This document shows positions 9,060-18,691 of a stretch of 64,000 nt of DNA, one piece after another. The first letter of the stretch is position 1. Every line of letters begins with the position of its first letter. The translations under genes were made by a program, and so were the position numbers. Source of the stretch: an uncultured Latescibacterota bacterium (GTDB lineage Bacteria > Latescibacterota > UBA2968); contig OX638329.1 of assembly GCA_951812755.1 (NCBI GenBank), positions 5,216,522 to 5,280,521 on the forward strand. The letters run 5' to 3'. The notes beneath the pieces were generated by a model. It was not told where the DNA came from. It was given only the letters and a program-made list of their open reading frames with translations, and ran no database searches.

Positions 9060-10334
9060 ATGCAAAGCAAAGTCGCTGTTCTCCGCACATCGCCGCGTAC
9101 AGTTTTTGAAGACTACCACCGCCTGCTCAATCTGGCGGATTACCAGAATATAATTGCCAGAGAAGTGGAAACCGCGCTCAAGATCAACATTTCATGGCAC
9201 TTTTTCTTTCCCGGATGTTCCACAACACCATGGCAACTCGATGGTGTTATCCGCGCCATGAAACGGGATGGTTACGATCCCGACCTCATTCACGGCTGCC
9301 ACAACCGAACCGTGGTCATCGACGCGCGTTTGGGCGAAAAAGAAAACAAACACCTTCCCGTCATCGAAGCGCACGGCTTAAAAAATATACATCTCTACGA
9401 AGGCGAAGAATGGATCAACGTACGCGATGCCGTAGGCGACCTCGCCAAAAAATTTCTCTGCCTGAACGAAGTCTATCCCAAAGGCTTTCACATACCCAAA
9501 CGCTTTATCGGTGAAAATATCATCCATTTCCCCACCGTAAAAACCCACGTCTTTACCACCACCACAGGCGCCATGAAAAATGCCTTTGGCGGCCTGCTCA
9601 ACGAGCGTCGTCACTGGACCCACCCGGTCATTCACGAAACCCTCGTCGATCTGCTCATGATACAAAAGAAAATCCACCGAGGTGTCTTCGCAGTTATGGA
9701 CGGCACCTTTGCAGGCGATGGCCCCGGTCCGCGCTGTATGATCCCCCACACCAAAAACGTCATCCTCGCCAGTGCCGATCAGGTCGCCATCGACGCAGTC
9801 GCCGCCAAAATGATGGGCTTTGATCCGCTTTCAATAAAATACATCCGCATGGCACACGACCTCGGCCTGGGATGCGGAGATCCATCCCAAATCGAAATCG
9901 CGGGTGATTTGGACGCCGCAGAAGAGAATTGGGACTTTGTCGGTCCTTACAAAAAAATGACCTTTGCCTCCAAAATGCAGCACAAGATCTACTGGGGAGG
10001 CCTCAAAAAACCCATCGAATGGTCGCTCAAAACCATCCTCGCACCCTGGGCTTATATGGCTTCAGTGCTCTACCACGACAGTTTCTGGTATCCTTTTCAT
10101 GCAAAAAACAAAATGCAAGATGTGCTAAATAGCGACTGGGGCCGCCTCTTCCGCAACTGGGAACACCTCACCCCCAACGCGCAGGGTTTCCCCGATGTGG
10201 GCGACGCCTCTTCCAAACTACAAAAAACGAACCTGCAAGCCTTATGGGATTCACTCGGCATCTTGCGTGATTGCATTGTCGAAGCTCCCGAGTTCATCCA
10301 ATCTAAAAAAAACACAGCTCATCCAAAAGAATAG
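9060..10334 (+). CDS. DUF362 domain protein
   Basis: A 424-residue protein of the DUF362 family (uncharacterised; some members carry iron-sulfur clusters, none obvious here). The typical stretch is FPTVKTHVFTTTTGAMKNAF followed by GGLLNERRH near 160-185; CMIPHTKNVILASADQVAID lies near 225-250. The start at ATG 9060 follows the hydrolase stop closely; an upstream in-frame ATG at 8961 lies inside the hydrolase gene and adds non-homologous residues. The last codons (PEFIQSKKNTAHPKE then TAG) lie on the duplicated block, and the stop codon is part of the hairpin at 10331. The reaction is unknown. Confidence 0.75.
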   Translation: MQSKVAVLRTSPRTVFEDYHRLLNLADYQNIIAREVETALKINISWHFFFPGCSTTPWQLDGVIRAMKRDGYDPDLIHGCHNRTVVIDARLGEKENKHLPVIEAHGLKNIHLYEGEEWINVRDAVGDLAKKFLCLNEVYPKGFHIPKRFIGENIIHFPTVKTHVFTTTTGAMKNAFGGLLNERRHWTHPVIHETLVDLLMIQKKIHRGVFAVMDGTFAGDGPGPRCMIPHTKNVILASADQVAIDAVAAKMMGFDPLSIKYIRMAHDLGLGCGDPSQIEIAGDLDAAEENWDFVGPYKKMTFASKMQHKIYWGGLKKPIEWSLKTILAPWAYMASVLYHDSFWYPFHAKNKMQDVLNSDWGRLFRNWEHLTPNAQGFPDVGDASSKLQKTNLQALWDSLGILRDCIVEAPEFIQSKKNTAHPKE

Positions 10335-10363
10335 GCGGATAATCGCAAAGATCATCCGCCTAT
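10331..10363. terminator. Hairpin overlapping the DUF362 stop codon
   Basis: ATAGGCGGAT (10331-10340) pairs with ATCCGCCTAT (10354-10363). The TAG stop of the DUF362 gene (10332-10334) lies in the stem. It separates convergent genes and so may end transcription from both sides. Same element as 7101-7133. Confidence 0.6.
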
Positions 10364-10405
10364 TCTAAGTACTGGAAAAGCTATTCAAATTGATTTTTAA
10401 GATAG

Positions 10406-10831
10406 CTACAAATAATCGGGAAATTCAACCTCTAAAAATCGTTTTGGAGAGCCTATCAAAATGTCTTTATACTTCTCGATATCGAGAAGATCATCGTCTC
10501 CAGAAATAATCCACTGAACCTTTCCTGCAATAGCGCAGGCTATCACATTATCATCATCTGGATCTCGTTCTACAATACCACTCACACTTGCTGGTTCGTA
10601 AAGTTCAACCCGTTTCAATACTTCCTGCATCAACTCTGGCACACTGCTTTCACGCGCAACCAGAATTGACGCAAATTTATCACGCCCCAACACCTCTCGG
10701 AGTTCTTTGACAAGAACAGGCGATATAACGACTGTGATCTTTGTTTTCTCAATCAGTTTCAAAAGCTGATGTGGCAAGCCTGTCCAGAGCAGTGCCGAAA
10801 CCCAGACACTGGTATCAAGCACCACGCGCAC
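10406..10831 (-). CDS. PIN-domain toxin, right copy
   Basis: Paralogue of the protein at 7200-7625, with the same PIN acidic residues intact (VVLDTSVW, KELREVLG, DPDDDNV, SGDDDLLDI). The GTG at 10831 with an upstream AAAGGA is taken as start for the same reason as in the left copy. The differences from the left copy (for example LPHQLLKLIEKTKITVV here against LPNQLLKLIENGKIKAV) cluster in the central part, while the last 55 residues or so are identical. It may cross-talk with the left antitoxin. Confidence 0.85.
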   Translation of the reverse strand: MRVVLDTSVWVSALLWTGLPHQLLKLIEKTKITVVISPVLVKELREVLGRDKFASILVARESSVPELMQEVLKRVELYEPASVSGIVERDPDDDNVIACAIAGKVQWIISGDDDLLDIEKYKDILIGSPKRFLEVEFPDYL

Positions 10832-11063
10832 CGCTTTTTTCCTTTCGATAGACATGGACCTCGTCGGCAATCTCGCGTAATGGAGGTTCTACAAGGATTG
10901 GTCCTCTCGTAGCGATTTGGGAGAGTGATGCTGTTTTTTTTTGCTTTACAATCAGCGTATCACCCTCTATAAAAGCTGTCAGGCTTTCGCCATTTTCAAT
11001 CCAGCCTTTCATTTCTTCAGGCAAAATCAGTTTATCATCAATGATTTTAACAGCATATTCCAT
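10815..11063 (-). CDS. AbrB/SpoVT-like antitoxin, right copy
   Basis: 82 residues, about 90% identical by eye to the antitoxin at 7609-7857 (IIDDKLILPEEMKGW against VIDDKLILPDEIKGW). It has the same AbrB-like N-terminal hairpin and a charged C-terminal tail, and overlaps the PIN start by 17 bases. The shared upstream sequence (about 11064-11160) probably contains the autoregulated promoter. Confidence 0.75.
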   Translation of the reverse strand: MEYAVKIIDDKLILPEEMKGWIENGESLTAFIEGDTLIVKQKKTASLSQIATRGPILVEPPLREIADEVHVYRKEKSGARGA

Positions 11064-11189
11064 AGTAATTGTCCTTTAAAAAAATACAGAGCACAATATT
11101 CTTTCCCCAAAATATACAACTCTATCTTGAATGTCAATCTATGATCTCCGATTGATTTCCCCTATATCACTACTTGTACTCTGACTCCC

Positions 11190-12176
11190 ATGACTGAAAC
11201 TATCCACCACCTGTTCCGCGACAAATTGCCAGAACAGGTCATTGCAAAAATCGAACCGCTCTCCGAAACCCGGGCGCATACAGTCTGGAAAGTCACGACT
11301 GACCGCTCGGTATTTGCCGTTAAACACCACATCTTTGCACCACTCACACGCGGCAAACCATACCACTTGCTCGCCGTTGAACAAAAAGTCACAAATCACC
11401 TCCTCGCCAATGGCGTCCCGGTCCCCCGCATCATCACAACCGACCACGACATAGTCATCTACGAATGGTGCGGCAATCACACCCTTGACGACATCTGCCA
11501 GACCACTGATCCCAGACCATTCGCGCACAGCGTCATCAACACCCTTTGCGCGCTCGAAAAAGCGTTTTACAAACATAGCTCCAAATTCATCCCGCACATC
11601 GCGCCCGGATGTAGCGCGGATGACTTGCAAGAACAATGGCATAACACCACCCAATCACTATCTGAAACGCTTCCCGCACTCGCACGCGATCCCAATGCTC
11701 CAGATCTGCTATCGACCTGGGAAACCCTCGTAAACGAACTCATCCACGCACCGCCAGTAATCGGTCCCACCGACTACAACGCCCGCAACATCGCGTGCCC
11801 CAATCCAGATACGGCAACTGTTCTCGAACTCGCCAAAATTGGCTATGATTGGCCCGAACGCCGCCTGATACAATACACGACATCGCTCGGCGCGCACAAT
11901 CCCCATGGTCGCATTGTTGGTCTCCTCACACCATCGCTTGTGCAATACTACGCACATCTTGCATCAAAATTGTACTCAACTCCAGCCGAGACCATCTGCC
12001 TGCGCCTCGATGCACATCATCTCATCTATCATGTCTTCGCAGCCCATATCTGCCTGACAACGCCACACTGGCAAAATATCAAAGCCCGTATAGCACAACA
12101 CAAAAGCCAGATATCCCAACCTTTATCCGACCACCCCCTGATGAACAAATTCCGCGCGTATTTTAAAAAAAAATAA
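11190..12176 (+). CDS. Aminoglycoside phosphotransferase/choline-kinase-like fold protein, degenerate active site
   Basis: A 328-residue protein resembling the APH kinase family. Residues 20-100 give the N-lobe (VWKVTTDRSVFAVKHH with the ATP-binding Lys, then VPRI and IVIYEWC). The catalytic loop normally reads HGDxxxxN; here it is IGPTDYNARNI near 190, so the His is Pro but Asp and Asn remain. The following IDWE motif is replaced by LELAKIGYDWPERR. It may have lost kinase activity or act on an unusual substrate. It stands alone on the plus strand between the duplicated toxin-antitoxin block and a terminator. Confidence 0.55.
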   Translation: MTETIHHLFRDKLPEQVIAKIEPLSETRAHTVWKVTTDRSVFAVKHHIFAPLTRGKPYHLLAVEQKVTNHLLANGVPVPRIITTDHDIVIYEWCGNHTLDDICQTTDPRPFAHSVINTLCALEKAFYKHSSKFIPHIAPGCSADDLQEQWHNTTQSLSETLPALARDPNAPDLLSTWETLVNELIHAPPVIGPTDYNARNIACPNPDTATVLELAKIGYDWPERRLIQYTTSLGAHNPHGRIVGLLTPSLVQYYAHLASKLYSTPAETICLRLDAHHLIYHVFAAHICLTTPHWQNIKARIAQHKSQISQPLSDHPLMNKFRAYFKKK

Positions 12177-12201
12177 AGGCGATCGTCTTATGGATCGCCT
12201 T
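12176..12201 (+). terminator. Hairpin terminator after the kinase-fold gene
   Basis: AAGGCGATC (12176-12184) pairs with GATCGCCTT (12193-12201) around an eight-base loop, starting at the last base of the stop codon. An A-run precedes and a short T-stretch follows, consistent with rho-independent termination, possibly in both directions. Confidence 0.65.
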
Positions 12202-12212
12202 GTTACAGAGTC

Positions 12213-12271
12213 GAGGCAGGGATGCCTCTCTTACGGGTCTATGAACTGGCCTGAACCAGTTGTACACCACT
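12213..12271. repeat. Small palindromic intergenic repeats
   Basis: Two hairpins side by side: GAGGCA...TGCCTC (12213-12228), then AACTGG...CCAGTT (12244-12261) followed by GTAC. The second recurs at 34955-34995 and, inverted, at 56382-56412. They lie between convergent genes. Confidence 0.55.
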
Positions 12272-12277
12272 CCGTTG

Positions 12278-12314
12278 ATTCGTCTATTCGTCTATTCGTC
12301 TATTCGTCTATTCG
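12278..12314. repeat. Tandem 8-bp repeat (ATTCGTCT, 4.6 copies) at the glnE stop
   Basis: Four exact copies of ATTCGTCT at 12278-12309 and a partial fifth to 12314. The glnE stop codon TAG (12310-12308, minus strand) lies inside it. Such arrays can slip and would change the 3' end of glnE. Confidence 0.85.
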
Positions 12315-15300
12315 CGTTTTACCAACCGCTCAAAAATCTCCCGCGTCTGCGCCATATCGTTCTTCAAAACATCTTCAAACACCTCAGCCGTATCAAACCC
12401 CATAGCCCGGGCTACTGCTGTCAACGCGCGGTCTTCGGTAGGCAAGTGGGTACGTGCCTGTTCATCCTGGCGTCTGATCACTTTTTCTACAGTACGCAAA
12501 AAAACAAATGCTTGCTGAAGCCGTTGTGCATCTTCTGCCCCCAAAAACCCGCCTTCGACCAATCTCGTCAGAGCCTCAAGCGTATTGGCACTGCGCAACT
12601 CCGGATGATCTTTGGCGAACTTCAACTGCAAAATTTGTGCAATAAACTCAATATCCACAATCCCCCCCGCATCTGTTTTGATACTCAACACCTTACGGGA
12701 TCTTTGCCCATCTTTGCGTTCCATCTTCTTGCGAATATCCAGCATCGTGGCAACTTCTTCATCCGAAAACCCGCTACCCACAACAAAAGGCTCAAACAAA
12801 TTCAGCAGCTTTTCTCCCAGAACCGCATCGCCAGCGACGACCCGGCTGCGAGACAATGCCATGCGCTCCCACGTTGACGCGCGCGTCTCCAAATAGCGAC
12901 TATAAGATTCCAAAGACAGTGCCAAAAGTCCGCTCGCCCCCTCGGGACGCAACCGCGGATCCACCGGATAAAGCTTCCCCTGTGGCGTATTCTGTTCCAG
13001 CATTGCGATCATCTGCTGTGCCAGATCGATAAAAAATTGCAAATTCCCCTGCGGCCTCGCGCCATCTGTTTCGCCATCTTCGCCATATACAAATACGATA
13101 TCCAGATCCGAACCAAAACTCAACTCGCCCCCACCCATCTTACCCAGACCCAGCACCACAAACCCGACCTCCTCGCCGCTGCGATTGCGCGGCACCCCGC
13201 GCTTTTCAATTAGACGCGCATAAACCACCTCATAAACCGCCTGCAAAACCCCATCGGCCAACATCGTCAGCGCCTCAAATGTTTCAAACGTATCGGTCAA
13301 TCCCACGAGATCGCGCGTGCCAAAGCGCAGCAACTCGCGATGTTTTATCCTGTTTAGCGCACTCACCAATTCGGGAGTATCGCCATACCGCTCAATCTCT
13401 GCTCGAAATTGTTCTTGCAAAGCGTCCACACCCGGGCTGAGATGCAGCACTTCTGCCTCTGGATCCAAATACAAAACCTCTGGGCGAACCAGCCAATCGA
13501 GCAATCCGGGGTTGCGCGTCATCACCTGCACCAGAAATTGACTGCCCACACACAGTGACAACATCAGTTCTCGGAATCCTTCATGAGATGCCAAAATTCG
13601 AAAAAACATATCGCCCGCGCCATAAGCAGACACCAGACTTTCCAGGTTGCTCAACCCCTGATCGGGATCGGCTGACTCCTGGAGCGCTTGCATCAATGCC
13701 GGTGCCAATTCTGTAAAGCTCTGACGCGCCCGCGTGCCCCGAATCCGCGGCACATGCCCAAAAGCCAGATAAATGAGATTGCGATGCGCTTCGCCCGGTC
13801 GATCAAACCCAATCTCTTCTAACAACCCGCTGGCCTCTGCATCGCCTATTTCCATATTTACCAGCGCGCCTATAGAACGGCCCTCGCTTTCTCGCGCTTC
13901 GGTAAAGACCTGGGCATAAACCTCCTGCACAGCCTGCAAATGGACATCCAATGTTTTGCGATACGCCTCAGCCGATCCCATATTCATCGCACGCGCCAAT
14001 ATGCCCTGTTCATCCTCCCCTTCGGGCAGCGCATAATCACTGCGATTGTGCATCATCTGCAAGCGGTGTTCCAAACGCCTGAAAAATATGTAAGCCGCCT
14101 TTAGCTGATCGGCTTCCTTACCCGAAAGCGCGGATACCCGTTGCAACTGCCGGATAGCCTCGAGCGTATTGTCTGACCGCGCATTCTCGTGTATGCGCCC
14201 CACCAGCAATTGCAAACACTGCACAATAAATTCGATATCTCGGATACCACCCGAGCGCAACTTCAAATGCGTTTCGCGCTGGCCCTTGCTTCCAATCTGA
14301 TCTTCTATACGCGCCTTAATGCGGTTGATCTCCGTTGCCGGGCTGGTGTCAAAATAGCGCGGATAAACAAAGGGTTGTACCATCTTCAAAAATCGCTGCC
14401 CCAGACGTTCAGACCCGGCACAACAACGGGCTTTAATCAGCATCTGCCGCTCCCACAACTCGCCCCGCCGCATATAGTAGCCCTCATATCCGGCAAGAGG
14501 CATCACGAGTGCGCCAGCCGCGCCATCGGGACGCAGACGCATATCCATGCGATACAAAAACCCCTCTGGCGTCACCTCTGTTGCCGCACGCACAATTTGC
14601 TCACACAATCGGGTGAAAAACTCCTGATTGGTCACAGGCCTTGCACCATCTGTATTGCCCTCGGCGCTATAGACAAACATCAAGTCGATATCCGAACTAA
14701 AATTGAGTTCCATGCCACCCAACTTGCCCAACCCAAAAATCGCAAATTCCACGGGCTGTCCATCGCCATTTCGCGGCATGCCATAACGCGCTTGCAGGTC
14801 GGGCAACAAAATATCAATCAGCTTTTGCAAACACACATCTGCCAAAATCGACAAATCAGCCGCAACATATTGAATGGCGCGCCCGCCGGCCAGATCGCCC
14901 ACGCCAATATGCAACAACTCGCGTCGCGCACTTCGCCGAACAGCATTGAGTTTGTCTTCGCGCGTATCCACAGCCTCGACAGCCCCACCAAAAGACACCA
15001 GCAATTGTTCTTTATCACACGATTGCTCAAAGTGGTCGGGGGCATCTGACAACCAGTCAAAAATATCGGGGTCGCGCACCAGCATATCAGCCATAAAAGG
15101 GCTACCGCCCAAAACGCACAACAACATGCGACACAACTCGGGATGCTCTTTGAGCATGTGCAAAAACGACGCGCGACCAGCCTGCACAATGCGCAAAAAA
15201 TTATTCAGCGCCATATCGGGATCGGGCGCATCAATTAACGCCTGAAAAAAATCGTCGGAAAGTTGACCATCAGCCTCTGAGCCAGCCAATTCTTCGAGAT

Positions 15301-15385
15301 TGTGCAACGCGCGTTCAACATCCCGAAATCCCGCCTGTACAAGCGCGTCTTTTGCGTCGGATGTGTTAAAATCAAAAATGTTCAT
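12308..15385 (-). CDS. glnE: Bifunctional glutamine synthetase adenylyltransferase/deadenylase
   Basis: GlnE adds AMP to, and removes it from, glutamine synthetase in response to PII and glutamine. The 1025-residue protein has the expected duplicate architecture: an N-terminal deadenylase nucleotidyltransferase domain with FGLGKLGGMELNFSSDIDLM (about 220) and a C-terminal adenylylase domain with VLGLGKMGGGELSFGSDLDI (about 750). Each is followed by the long helical RDIEFIVQ / VDIEFIAQ segments. It is slightly longer than the E. coli protein. A PII gene lies 93 bases upstream in the same direction, so regulator and effector enzyme are probably co-expressed. The start at ATG 15385 is followed directly by the family-like helix. 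Confidence 0.95.
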   Translation of the reverse strand: MNIFDFNTSDAKDALVQAGFRDVERALHNLEELAGSEADGQLSDDFFQALIDAPDPDMALNNFLRIVQAGRASFLHMLKEHPELCRMLLCVLGGSPFMADMLVRDPDIFDWLSDAPDHFEQSCDKEQLLVSFGGAVEAVDTREDKLNAVRRSARRELLHIGVGDLAGGRAIQYVAADLSILADVCLQKLIDILLPDLQARYGMPRNGDGQPVEFAIFGLGKLGGMELNFSSDIDLMFVYSAEGNTDGARPVTNQEFFTRLCEQIVRAATEVTPEGFLYRMDMRLRPDGAAGALVMPLAGYEGYYMRRGELWERQMLIKARCCAGSERLGQRFLKMVQPFVYPRYFDTSPATEINRIKARIEDQIGSKGQRETHLKLRSGGIRDIEFIVQCLQLLVGRIHENARSDNTLEAIRQLQRVSALSGKEADQLKAAYIFFRRLEHRLQMMHNRSDYALPEGEDEQGILARAMNMGSAEAYRKTLDVHLQAVQEVYAQVFTEARESEGRSIGALVNMEIGDAEASGLLEEIGFDRPGEAHRNLIYLAFGHVPRIRGTRARQSFTELAPALMQALQESADPDQGLSNLESLVSAYGAGDMFFRILASHEGFRELMLSLCVGSQFLVQVMTRNPGLLDWLVRPEVLYLDPEAEVLHLSPGVDALQEQFRAEIERYGDTPELVSALNRIKHRELLRFGTRDLVGLTDTFETFEALTMLADGVLQAVYEVVYARLIEKRGVPRNRSGEEVGFVVLGLGKMGGGELSFGSDLDIVFVYGEDGETDGARPQGNLQFFIDLAQQMIAMLEQNTPQGKLYPVDPRLRPEGASGLLALSLESYSRYLETRASTWERMALSRSRVVAGDAVLGEKLLNLFEPFVVGSGFSDEEVATMLDIRKKMERKDGQRSRKVLSIKTDAGGIVDIEFIAQILQLKFAKDHPELRSANTLEALTRLVEGGFLGAEDAQRLQQAFVFLRTVEKVIRRQDEQARTHLPTEDRALTAVARAMGFDTAEVFEDVLKNDMAQTREIFERLVKRE

Positions 15386-15404
15386 GATGGATATCCAATA
15401 CGAC

Positions 15405-15428
15405 GGGCGAAAGATCTTTCGCCCCTAC
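15405..15428. repeat. Perfect 20-base palindrome ending in CTAC
   Basis: A self-complementary run from 15405 to 15424 (GGGCGAAAGA and its complement) followed by CTAC. It belongs to a family of short intergenic palindromes ending in CCCCTAC; another is at 50935-50958. It lies between glnB and glnE and could form a hairpin in their transcript. Confidence 0.6.
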
Positions 15429-15478
15429 AATCATCTGCGTTCATGCTCAAATTACTCGCCTTCATTCTGCGGATCACT

Positions 15479-16268
<790 letters not shown>

Positions 16269-16301
16269 CGATCAGCAGTCAGCCAGTCCCCAATCCCTCT
16301 T

Positions 16302-16372
16302 TTTCTGCGTCCATCTGCGTCATCTGCGGATCGCCTCGCATTCCTAATTCTTAATTTTTAATTTTTAATTCT
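16302..16372. repeat. ATCTGCG-type dispersed repeat followed by TTTTTAA string
   Basis: 16302-16334 carries TCTGCGTCCATCTGCGTCAT and then CTGCGGATCGC, which recurs at 50967-51008 and, weaker, at 15431-15475. It is followed by repeated ATTTTTAA/ATTCTTAA units to the next start codon; similar strings occur at 18704-18722, 49129-49163 and 54960-54987. Confidence 0.6.
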
Positions 16373-16373
16373 C

Positions 16374-16943
16374 ATGACTATTCGGGCCATCATCTTTGAC
16401 ATGGACGGTACGCTCACAGAATCTTACATCAACTGGCCGGAGTTGCGATCAAAAATCAATTGCCCGCCCGAAAAAACCATCATCGAACACATCGACAACT
16501 TACCCGAAAAACAACGCAAACAGGCCAATGAGATCCTTCTCCAAAAAGAGTGGGAAGCAGCACAACACGCTGCCATTCGCACTGGAGCAACAGAACTCAT
16601 CGACACGCTACGAGCGCGCAACTACAAACTCGGCCTGGTCACCAACAACCACGGCGCAGCCATGCACTGTGTGATCAACCGACTCAACCGCGCCTTTGAT
16701 GTCGCTTTCAGCCGCGACGATGGCCCCATAAAGCCCAATCCCTATCTCATCTACAAAACACTCCAGGCCCTCGGCAGTTCTCCAAACGAAGCCATAAGCA
16801 TCGGCGATAGCCGTTACGATCTCATGGCCTCTGCCGCCGCCCGCGTGCGCTGTATTCACTTCACCGGCGGCGCATCCGACCTCGCGCACGATCTCCAGGT
16901 CGCGTCACTATACGCCATCATACCGCTCCTGGATCGGCTCTGA
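16374..16943 (+). CDS. HAD-family hydrolase (phosphoglycolate phosphatase-like)
   Basis: A 189-residue HAD phosphatase. Motif I is IIFDMDGTLTES (nucleophile D9, D11), motif II GLVTNN near 92, motif III Lys in GPIKPNPYLI (about 121) and motif IV IGDSRYDLMAS near 145. A small helical cap lies between motifs I and II. The substrate is unknown. Its 3' end overlaps the convergent aminotransferase gene by 26 bases. Confidence 0.85.
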   Translation: MTIRAIIFDMDGTLTESYINWPELRSKINCPPEKTIIEHIDNLPEKQRKQANEILLQKEWEAAQHAAIRTGATELIDTLRARNYKLGLVTNNHGAAMHCVINRLNRAFDVAFSRDDGPIKPNPYLIYKTLQALGSSPNEAISIGDSRYDLMASAAARVRCIHFTGGASDLAHDLQVASLYAIIPLLDRL

Positions 16944-18114
16944 AAGACACCAACTTTTCTGCACACATTCGGATACGCGCCAACGCCTTCTCGATATTTT
17001 CCACAGAATTCGCGTAGGAAAATCGCAAATATCCCTCGCCGTATTCGCCAAAGTCCGACCCCGCCAAACACGCTACATGTCCCTCATTCAAAATCACATC
17101 CGAGACTTCTGCCGATGACTTGCCCAATCCCGTGATATTGGGAAATGCGTAAAAAGCACCTTCGGGCATTGGACATGTAATCCCCTCAATCGCATTCAAA
17201 CCCTCTACAATAATCGCACGCCGTTTGCGAAATGCATTCATCATGTCCCCAACTGCATCCTGCGGCCCCTTCAATGCAGCTAAAGCCGCCATTTGTGTAA
17301 ACGCAGCCGTACACGAATTGCTATTGACCATCAACCTGTCAAAATGCGGGACCAGATCCATCGGCATCACCCCATAGCCAATGCGCCAGCCCGTCATAGC
17401 ATACGTCTTGGAAAACCCATCGAGAATAATCAACAGATCTGCAATACCCTCACACGCCGAAATGCTGTGAAACACATCGCCATAGACCATCCGAGAATAA
17501 ATCTCATCGGACAACACGGGAATCTGATGCGCAACCGCCACCTCGGCAATCGCCTTCAAATCACCTTCTGGAATCACGCCACCCGTGGGATTTTGTGGTG
17601 AATTCAAAATAATCAGCTTTGTGCGTTCCGTCACCAGATCGCGCAATTGATCCGCATTTAGGCTAAACCCGCGATCCTCCGTCAAAGGCACGGGCACGGG
17701 TTTGGCACCCGCAAAGCGAATCACCGACTCGTAAATCGGAAAACCCGGATTCGGATAAATCACCTCATCGCCACGCTGGGCCAATGCCAGTATAGAATAA
17801 AACATAATCGGCTTGGCACCGGGCGTCACCACCACCTGATCGGGATGAACATCAATCTGTCGCGTAGTCGAAATCTCTTCCGCTATTGCCTCCCGCAACT
17901 CGGGCAATCCCACGGGCGGACCGTAATGCGTAAACCCATCGGACAGCGCTCTTTGTCCCGCCTCGACAATATGCGCGGGCGTATCAAAATCTGGCTCACC
18001 AATTTCCAGATGCACCACATCGTGCCCCATAGCTTCCAGCGCACGCGCCTTCACCAGCACTTCAAAAGCAGATTCTGTACCCAACAGCGACATGCGGTTC
18101 GCAGTATTCATCAT
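16918..18114 (-). CDS. Class I/II PLP aminotransferase (AspC/PatA-like)
   Basis: A 398-residue fold-type I aminotransferase. Features: LEIGEPDFDTP substrate segment (about 36), PGAKPIMFYSILALAQ, NSPQNPTGG, SDEIYSRMVY and the PLP lysine in DGFSKTYAMTGWRIGYG (about 235), with the C-terminal Arg in GYLRFSYA. It would transfer amino groups between an amino acid and a 2-oxo acid; aspartate or aromatic substrates are typical. GAGGTGAG precedes the ATG. It follows the LUD gene by 13 bases, one operon. Confidence 0.88.
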   Translation of the reverse strand: MMNTANRMSLLGTESAFEVLVKARALEAMGHDVVHLEIGEPDFDTPAHIVEAGQRALSDGFTHYGPPVGLPELREAIAEEISTTRQIDVHPDQVVVTPGAKPIMFYSILALAQRGDEVIYPNPGFPIYESVIRFAGAKPVPVPLTEDRGFSLNADQLRDLVTERTKLIILNSPQNPTGGVIPEGDLKAIAEVAVAHQIPVLSDEIYSRMVYGDVFHSISACEGIADLLIILDGFSKTYAMTGWRIGYGVMPMDLVPHFDRLMVNSNSCTAAFTQMAALAALKGPQDAVGDMMNAFRKRRAIIVEGLNAIEGITCPMPEGAFYAFPNITGLGKSSAEVSDVILNEGHVACLAGSDFGEYGEGYLRFSYANSVENIEKALARIRMCAEKLVSFRADPGAV

Positions 18115-18127
18115 CTCACCTCACGCC

Positions 18128-18691
18128 TTACCGAATAACAATTGCGTGTGCGACTTCGGGGCCGTGTACGCCCAGCGTCAATTTCATTTCAATATCTGCG
18201 GTTCGGCTCGGACCAGAAATAAAAGTTGCCGTTGCATTTTCGGGATGATCCAGATAAAACTGGCGCAACGGCTCAGCCGCATCCTTCAAATACTCCAGCA
18301 ACGTACTCGCCTTAAAAATACCGATATGCACGCGGGGCAATGTCGAAACAAGACGCACGGCATCGTCCAGAGCAAACTCGACGAGACTACCCGACTCTGC
18401 CACCGCAAAAACCGCCCAGGACACCCCCACATCGGCAGCATCAATCGCGTGGGGCAATTCGGAACTGTCAAAAGGCGGCATACCCACATCAACCCCCGCA
18501 TCCACACACGCGCGTTCAATAGCATCGTCTAACCCATCGGGCAACTCGGCGAACACAACCCGTTTACAACCCACCTCCCTGAGCACATTGACCACAATGG
18601 GCGCAACTGCATCAGCATTCTCAGCCACATGCGCGATACCGGACAGAGACGCGTACTTTTCGACAAAAGCATCGATCAACTCAGCACTCAT
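18128..18691 (-). CDS. LUD-domain protein (LutC/YkgG-like)
   Basis: A 187-residue LUD (lactate utilisation) protein. Characteristic stretches are VSWAVFAVAESGSLV (about 89) and HIGIFKASTLLEYL, ending with ISGPSRTADIEMKLTLGVHGP. LutC-type proteins work with the iron-sulfur LutA/LutB in L-lactate oxidation, but neither partner is present here, so its role is open. AAGGTGG precedes the ATG. Confidence 0.85.
   Translation of the reverse strand: MSAELIDAFVEKYASLSGIAHVAENADAVAPIVVNVLREVGCKRVVFAELPDGLDDAIERACVDAGVDVGMPPFDSSELPHAIDAADVGVSWAVFAVAESGSLVEFALDDAVRLVSTLPRVHIGIFKASTLLEYLKDAAEPLRQFYLDHPENATATFISGPSRTADIEMKLTLGVHGPEVAHAIVIR

Larger units (their letters stand above)
10290..11160. repeat. Duplicated toxin-antitoxin block, right copy
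   Basis: Second copy of the block at 7075-7951, same orientation. It begins inside the 3' end of the DUF362 gene. Because the left copy carries a scrap of that gene end without the gene, the right copy looks like the parent. Order from the left: gene end, hairpin, PIN, antitoxin, control region. Confidence 0.85.

Noticed and set aside
14189-15049. Long open frame (286 codons) on the strand opposite glnE
   Set aside because: It is a shadow of the strongly conserved glnE frame; the translation is Gln/His/Arg-rich and matches no family, and there is no ribosome site.
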